Assembly: GCF_048323675.1 (NCBI RefSeq)
Contig: NZ_JBLWFK010000001.1
Coordinates: forward strand, 647,511-711,510
Length of the DNA: 64,000 nucleotides
Source of the DNA: Mangrovimicrobium sp048323675
Lineage (GTDB): Bacteria > Pseudomonadota > Gammaproteobacteria > Pseudomonadales > Halieaceae
Reading direction: 5' to 3'
In this document: piece by piece, positions 59,507 to 64,000 of the stretch
Numbering within the stretch: the first letter of the stretch is position 1
Layout of the letters: every line of letters begins with the position of its first letter
Translations under genes and position numbers: made by a program
Notes under the pieces: generated by a model
What the model was told of the DNA's origin: nothing
What the model saw: only the letters and a program-made list of their open reading frames with translations
The model's database searches: none

Positions 59507-60175
59507 ATGGATATAAAAACCGACAAGAAAGCGCCTAAACCCGCTGACACCAGCGCCGAACCGCGCCCGCGCAGGGCCTATCTGCCCGCGGAGGAGCGGC
59601 GCCGGCAAATTCTCGACGCCGCGCGGGAAGTGTTCAGCCAGACCTCGCTGCAGGGCGCGCGCACCCGCGACCTGGCCCGGGCAGCCGGGGTCAACCAGGC
59701 AACGATCTACGGGCACTTCGAATCCAAGGAGGCGCTGTTCGCCGAAGCGGTGATCGAGCCACTGCTGGAAGTCATGCGCGGCATGCACGAGCGCGCCGGC
59801 AGTTACCGCGAGGCGACGACGCCCGAGGAACTGCTGTCGCTTACCGAGGCGTCCTGCCGCCGGCACCTGGAGAACATGGAGGCGATCTACCCGCTGCTGG
59901 CCTCGGCCCTGTTCGCCGACCCGAAGCAGGGCCGCGAACTGTACCGCGAGCATCTCGCGCCCCTGTTCCAGCAGCGCGGTGAAGCGATGAGCAGCGTTGT
60001 CCGCGAGGACATCCCGCCGGATTTCTTCTCGTTGGCGGCCTTCGGCATGTTTTTCGCGGTTGCCATGCACCGCACATTCTCCGACGATGTTACGCCGCTG
60101 GAGGAGCAGGCCGAGCAACTGGCTAAACTCGCGGCCTTCGGTTTCGCCAGTTTCCCGGAAAAAAACCAACAATAA
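59507..60175 (+). CDS. TetR-family transcription regulator (222 aa)
   Basis: A strong AGAGGAG site precedes the ATG. After a short basic disordered lead, the HTH domain reads RRRQILDAAREVFSQTSLQG, then TRDLARAAGVNQATIYGHFESKEALF. The C-terminal ligand-binding domain is helical (YREATTPEELLSLTEASCRR region). It probably controls the divergent LuxE/LuxC-like operon and the SnoaL-like gene 21 bp downstream. The inducer is likely a pathway acyl compound, by analogy with other TetR regulators. Confidence 0.93.
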   Translation: MDIKTDKKAPKPADTSAEPRPRRAYLPAEERRRQILDAAREVFSQTSLQGARTRDLARAAGVNQATIYGHFESKEALFAEAVIEPLLEVMRGMHERAGSYREATTPEELLSLTEASCRRHLENMEAIYPLLASALFADPKQGRELYREHLAPLFQQRGEAMSSVVREDIPPDFFSLAAFGMFFAVAMHRTFSDDVTPLEEQAEQLAKLAAFGFASFPEKNQQ

Positions 60176-60196
60176 CGATCAACAGGAGTTTCGAGA

Positions 60197-60709
60197 ATGC
60201 ACAATAACGATCGCATGGGCGTGGTGCACACCACCAATCTCTACGCCACCGCGGTGGATACCCTGCAGTGGGCACTATTCGACCAGGTGTTCACCCCGGA
60301 CATCAGTATCGATTTCGGCGGTGGCGCCGTGTGGAGCGGCCTGGAGCCGCTGCGCGAGGCCTTCGCGGCGATTCACGCGCCGTTTACCGCGACCCAGCAC
60401 ATCACCACCAACCATACCGTAACCATCGAGGGCGACCGCGCGCACTGCTTCAGTTACGTACTCGGCCGCTTTATCCGCGATGTCGGCGAGGGCGGCAACA
60501 TGTTCGAGTCCGGCGGCTGGTATGACGATACCCTGGTCCGGGACGGCCAAAACTGGCTGATCGCCCGGCGTATCTGCCGCTCCATCTGGGTCAATGGTAA
60601 TCCCCAGGTGCTGGCAACCGGGCCGGAGACCGGTATCCCCGAGTTGTTTTCCCCCGCCGCCGAGGCCGCGGCGGGCCGGGTGGAAACCGTGCGCGCGCTG
60701 CTCAGCTGA
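60197..60709 (+). CDS. SnoaL-like / NTF2-fold protein (170 aa)
   Basis: AGGAG precedes the ATG. The cone-fold core is visible in YATAVDTLQWALFDQVFTPDIS, TTNHTVTIEGDRAHCFSYVLG and GWYDDTLVRDGQNWLIARR. It lies 21 bp after the TetR gene on the same strand and its 3' end overlaps the convergent VOC gene by 8 bp. It is a second NTF2-like protein in the window, not a close copy of the one at 1414. Likely roles are isomerase, hydratase or aldolase; no catalytic residue set is assigned. Confidence 0.83.
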   Translation: MHNNDRMGVVHTTNLYATAVDTLQWALFDQVFTPDISIDFGGGAVWSGLEPLREAFAAIHAPFTATQHITTNHTVTIEGDRAHCFSYVLGRFIRDVGEGGNMFESGGWYDDTLVRDGQNWLIARRICRSIWVNGNPQVLATGPETGIPELFSPAAEAAAGRVETVRALLS

Positions 60710-61181
60710 TTTCGAGGCCGGCGGGCCAGCGCAATCCCGCCCAGCCCTCGGGGCTGGCGCAGATGTATTCCAGGTAGTGGCCGAGGTCGGCCCGCGCATC
60801 GAGGTAGAGAAAGTCGATGCCGGGCACGCTGCCTTCGAGGGCGACAGGCCAGTGTTTTTCCGCGGCAGCCAGCCGCACCGGCGCGAGGTCGGCACAGCGC
60901 ATGCCGAAGTGATGAAAGCGCAGGGTCGCCCCGCTCGGGAGGTAATCCCGGTACAGGTCCACCAGCCCGTCCCCCGGCTGGATCAGTTCGAGGTGGTGGT
61001 GGCCGGTCCAGGCGAGGGCGACGCGAAATTCCGCCACGCCCGCGCCGCTGGGCGTGCGCACCGGAATCGCGACGTCGTCGAAGTCAAAGTGCTCGATGGC
61101 GCAGCGTGCGCCCATGATCTCCACAGCCCGTTCGAGGTTGCCGGTGACGTAACCGTTCTGGAATTGCCCGTTGAAAAACAT
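60702..61181 (-). CDS. VOC (glyoxalase/dioxygenase-fold) protein (159 aa)
   Basis: The sequence fits a two-module VOC domain: GNLERAVEIMGARCAIEHF, GHHHLELIQPGDGLVDLY, RFHHFGMRCADLAPVRL and DLGHYLEYICASPEGW. His (GHHHLEL) and Glu (YLEYI) near each module end could bind a metal. The family includes glyoxalases, epimerases and extradiol dioxygenases, so function is not assigned. It is convergent with the SnoaL-like gene and divergent from the KSTD-like gene. Confidence 0.78.
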   Translation of the reverse strand: MFFNGQFQNGYVTGNLERAVEIMGARCAIEHFDFDDVAIPVRTPSGAGVAEFRVALAWTGHHHLELIQPGDGLVDLYRDYLPSGATLRFHHFGMRCADLAPVRLAAAEKHWPVALEGSVPGIDFLYLDARADLGHYLEYICASPEGWAGLRWPAGLEIS

Positions 61182-61410
61182 GCTTGATTACCACTCCGTA
61201 ATTATGGGTTTCGTGGTGCGGCGTCTATTCTGGTTGCCATCATACACCAGGCAGGCCCGGCCGGAGCGCGCTCGCATGCAATCGCCCCGTACAGCGGGGG
61301 AACGCCGATGGGCGCGTTTTTTTCAGCGTTTTTTCCAAGCTGTGGCGCGTGCGAGGTCTGGTGTACCATGGCTCGCTCAGGTGGGCGCGATCAAACAATA
61401 AGGAGAGCCG

Positions 61411-63087
61411 GTGACAGCATTCGATGAAACCTTCGATTTTGTGGTGGTGGGCAGCGGCGGCGGGTCCATGTCCGCGGCGCTGTACCTGCGCTCCCTCGGC
61501 AAGCGAGTCCTGATTCTCGAAAAACTGCCTATCGTCGGCGGTACCACCGGGCGTTCCGGCGGTGTCATGTGGATTCCCAACAACCGTTTCATGGCCCGCG
61601 ACGGCGTGCCCGACAGCCCCGGGCAGGCCCTGGCCTATCTCGAGGCGACCACCGCCGACCAGCCGGATTCCCCGGCAGCCACGCCGGAGCGGCGGCAGAT
61701 GTACGTCGCCGAGGCGCCGCGCATGCTGGAGTTCCTGATCAGCCAGGGTATCAGGCTCGATCGGGCGAAGTACTGGCCCGACTATTACGATGAAGCGCCC
61801 GGCGGTTCAGAGCAGGGCCGTACCGTGCGGGCGGAAGTATTCGATCTTCGCGAACTGGGCGAATGGGCCGACAAACTGTTTCCCGGTTTCACCGAACTTC
61901 CAGCCTACATGGACGAGATGATGCTGCTGGGCTATTACCGCACGTCCTGGCAGGCGCGCAAAATCATGTTGCGCGTCGCCTTGCGCACGATACTCGCCAG
62001 GCTTACCGGCAAACGCCTGGTCACCGCGGGCGCCGCGCTGCAGGGGCGCATGCTGCAGGCATCACTGCGCGCCGGGGTCGAAATCCGCACCGAGACACCT
62101 GTCAGCGAGCTGGTATTCGAAGACGGCGCCGTCAAGGGCGTGATCGTCAACCGCGAGGGCCAGCCCTGGCGTATCGGCGCCACCCTCGGCGTTCTCATGA
62201 ACGCCGGCGGTTTCTCCCACAATGCGACCATGCGCGAGCACTACATTCCCAATACCGAAGTCGCCTGGAGCAATGCCTCCGTCGGCAACACCGGGGAGAT
62301 GATCGAGACCATGGCGCGCCACGGCGCGGCCACCGCCAACATGGGCGAGATGGTCGGCTTCCAGAGCACTTTCCAGCCCGGCTGGGAAAACGACGAGGTG
62401 AAAAGCCCCGCCCAGCGCCTCACCGCCGCGCCCCACGCCATCCTCGTCGACCAGGGCGGCCAGCGCTACATGAACGAGGGCGGCTCCTATATGGCCTATT
62501 GCAAGGGCATGTTGGAGCGCCACAAGGACGTGCCTGCGGTCCCCAGCTGGGCCGTCTTTGACAGCAGGGTCCTGCAGAACTACATGATCGCCGGCACCAT
62601 GCCCGGCAGCAAAAAGCCGCAGAGCTGGTACGACGAGGACTTCCTCAAGCAGGCGGACAGCATCGAGGCGCTGGCAGAGAGACTCGGCATTGCGCCCGAG
62701 GCCCTGGCCGCGACAGTGCAGCGCTTTAACGGGTTCGTCGACGCCGGCCGCGACGAGGATTTCGGCCGCGGCGCCCGCGCCTACGACCGCTGGCTCGGCG
62801 ATCCCGCCCACCAACCCAACGGCACCCTCGGCCGCATCGAGGAAGGCCCGTTCTACGCTGTACCGGTGAATCCCGGTGACGTCGGCACCTATGGCGGCGT
62901 CGTGACCGACGAGTACGCCCGTGTGCTGAAGGAGGACGGCAGCGTGATTCCCGGACTCTACGCGGTGGGCATCTGTGCGGCCTCGATGAACGGCGGTGTG
63001 TACCCCGGTGCCGGTTGCAGTATCGGACCGGCGTTTACCTTTGGCTACGTAGCGGCGAGGCACGCGACGGGGGAGTTTGGCGCCTGA
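61411..63087 (+). CDS. FAD-dependent oxidoreductase, 3-ketosteroid-delta1-dehydrogenase-like (558 aa)
   Basis: GTG at 61411 has AGGAG 6 nt upstream. The FAD-binding Rossmann start FVVVGSGGGSMSAALYLRSLG is followed by the family signature IVGGTTGRSGGVMWIPNN. Later parts include GATLGVLMNAGGFSHN, HAILVDQGGQRYMNEG and the C-terminal FAD contact AASMNGGVYPGAGCSIGPA. The group comprises KSTDs, fumarate-reductase-like and related flavoenzymes acting on steroids, terpenoids or cyclic ketones. Length fits. No co-transcribed partner follows; the remaining window is repeats. Exact substrate is unassigned. Confidence 0.9.
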   Translation: MTAFDETFDFVVVGSGGGSMSAALYLRSLGKRVLILEKLPIVGGTTGRSGGVMWIPNNRFMARDGVPDSPGQALAYLEATTADQPDSPAATPERRQMYVAEAPRMLEFLISQGIRLDRAKYWPDYYDEAPGGSEQGRTVRAEVFDLRELGEWADKLFPGFTELPAYMDEMMLLGYYRTSWQARKIMLRVALRTILARLTGKRLVTAGAALQGRMLQASLRAGVEIRTETPVSELVFEDGAVKGVIVNREGQPWRIGATLGVLMNAGGFSHNATMREHYIPNTEVAWSNASVGNTGEMIETMARHGAATANMGEMVGFQSTFQPGWENDEVKSPAQRLTAAPHAILVDQGGQRYMNEGGSYMAYCKGMLERHKDVPAVPSWAVFDSRVLQNYMIAGTMPGSKKPQSWYDEDFLKQADSIEALAERLGIAPEALAATVQRFNGFVDAGRDEDFGRGARAYDRWLGDPAHQPNGTLGRIEEGPFYAVPVNPGDVGTYGGVVTDEYARVLKEDGSVIPGLYAVGICAASMNGGVYPGAGCSIGPAFTFGYVAARHATGEFGA

Positions 63088-63205
63088 TTCGGCTTTGTCC
63101 CTGAATGGGGATGCCGGCGGGTTCTGGATGTCATTTGCTCCTTCGGGGGGCGGCGTGGTTGCCTTGCGGCCTTGCGGCCTTGCGGCCGCGGCATTGGCGC
63201 CGGGC

Positions 63206-63426
63206 GGTGCATGTCTTTTGCTCCATTGCGGGCGCTTGCGGCGCGTTGGCCTGTGGGTGCCCGGAATTGCTGCGTGGCTGCCGGGTTTTGAATGAGGTTT
63301 GAGATTACATGCTACCTGGCTGCACGGTAGCCGGTGTGGTGGGTTGGCGCATCGCGTTGCGGTGGCGGTTCCGCTTGGGGATCGAGTTCGCACCGACGCC
63401 CTCCAAGTCCGCAAAAGACATGCACC
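63206..63426 (+). repeat. 221-bp MITE-like unit, copy 1 (opposite orientation to copy 2)
   Basis: The unit is bounded by a perfect 16-bp inverted repeat, GGTGCATGTCTTTTGC (63206-63221) and its complement (63411-63426). Its inner 203 bp are about 85 percent identical to the reverse complement of 63661-63863. A short frame (GVVGWRIALRWRFRLGIEFA) is shared by both copies but has no start signal. An 8-bp CCTTGCGG tandem (three copies) lies just upstream at 63162-63185; otherwise 63,088-63,205 holds nothing. Confidence 0.8.
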
Positions 63427-63502
63427 ACCCGACGCCAATGCGGGTGCCAAACGACGACAGGCGAACTTCGCCCTGCGCTGAACACCGGGTCTGGTATGGC
63501 GT

Positions 63503-63573
<71 letters not shown>

Positions 63574-63651
63574 CGGGCAGACGCAAGACGTCAAAGACAG
63601 GTGATCGGCAGTGCGCGAAAGCTTGAATTCACTCCCGCGTTGCCAGTGGGT

Positions 63652-63872
63652 GGGAAGGCACTTTTACGGACTTGGAGGGCGTCGGTGCGAGCTCGATCCC
63701 CAAGCGGAACCACCTCACCATCGCGATGCGCCAGCCCACGACACCGGCTTCCGTGGACTTCAGTAGCATGTAATCTCCAAGCTCATTCAAAACCCGGCAG
63801 CCACGCGGCAATTCCGGGCTCCAACAGGCCAACGCGCCGCAAGCGCCCGCAATGGAGTAAAAGAGCCTTCCC
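63652..63872 (-). repeat. 221-bp MITE-like unit, copy 2
   Basis: This inverted copy has its own termini, GGGAAGGCACTTTTAC (63652-63667) and a near-complement (63857-63872; one mismatch). They differ from the copy-1 termini in the outer ten bases yet stay self-complementary. Inner sequence matches copy 1. The pair could form a long cruciform or recombine. Confidence 0.8.
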
Positions 63873-63895
63873 GCCCGCAGGCCACGCAGCGGCCG

Positions 63896-64000
63896 CCAGG
63901 CCGCCCTACGCCAGGCCGCCCCACGCCAGGCCGCCCCACGCCAGGCCGCCCCACGCCAGGCCGCCCCACGCCAGGCCGCCCCACGCCAGGCCGCCCCACG
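63896..64000. repeat. 15-bp tandem repeat array running off the window
   Basis: Seven copies of a GC-rich 15-bp unit (CCAGGCCGCCCCACG, first copy with one T) continue to the window edge. On the minus strand they read as an open GRPGV-type pentapeptide repeat, but no start or stop context supports a protein. Confidence 0.93.

Noticed and set aside
63629..63832. 67-codon minus-strand frame in MITE-like copy 2
   Set aside because: A similar frame exists in copy 1 but lacks a start signal and is not conserved beyond the shared DNA repeat.

Overview
The window is about 64 kb of GC-rich chromosome from a gammaproteobacterium. The block hemA-prfA-prmC-moeB, divergent from TPR lipoprotein-lolB-ispE-tRNA-Gln-prs-rplY-pth-ychF, is a classic gammaproteobacterial arrangement. 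The flanking catabolic genes (TonB receptor, P450, KSTD-like flavoprotein, SnoaL-like proteins, LuxC/LuxE-like pair) suggest a marine Halieaceae/Cellvibrionales-type heterotroph. That placement is an inference from gene content and order; no database was searched.

Layout. (1) 1-5525: two divergent catabolic operons. One runs left (OYE remnant, SnoaL-like, TonB receptor) and one right (amidohydrolase, P450). Each starts from a sigma70-like promoter with the same palindromic operator in the same position. (2) 5.5-10.4 kb: small membrane protein, dacB, DUF4239-like protein, PhoD-like phosphatase. (3) 10.4-11.45 kb: a decayed IS481-type transposase. (4) 11491-22083: a 10.6 kb integrated element bounded by 49-bp direct repeats and using the 3' half of a tRNA-Met gene. 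(5) 22.2-36.7 kb: envelope and secreted proteins, including a tight four-gene operon (transglutaminase-like, 1815-aa vWA/PPC protein, Yip1-like, EF-Tu domain-2-like) and an M64 metallopeptidase beside a TSP3 protein. (6) 36.9-39.6 kb: a LuxR/LAL regulator. (7) 39.6-56.1 kb: the conserved housekeeping block plus norM, doxX, rhlB, cysZ and smr. (8) 56.4-63.1 kb: LuxC/LuxE-like pair, TetR, SnoaL-like, VOC and KSTD-like genes. (9) 63.1-64.0 kb: gene-free repeats.

The most interesting object is the tRNA-Met element. It encodes a tyrosine integrase, an AlpA-like HTH protein, small coupled proteins, a wHTH replication-type protein followed by six ACCAAYAA repeats in alternating orientation (candidate origin), an HNH nuclease, and a capsid module of HK97-type prohead protease, major capsid protein and P27-type small terminase. 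A near-consensus LexA box sits in front of the capsid module. It has no large terminase, portal, tail or lysis gene. This is the gene set expected of a phage satellite that builds its own capsid and borrows DNA motor, portal and tail from a helper phage. It resembles capsid-forming PICIs but is smaller, in a different gene order and apparently under SOS control. Integrase arm-type repeats occur at both ends, and AT-rich cargo (a secreted ClpP-fold protein and small membrane proteins) fills the right third.

Secondary signals are two 118-119 bp inverted repeats whose arms covary, a perfect 68-bp palindrome, and an inverted pair of 221-bp MITE-like units whose termini differ between copies yet stay self-complementary.
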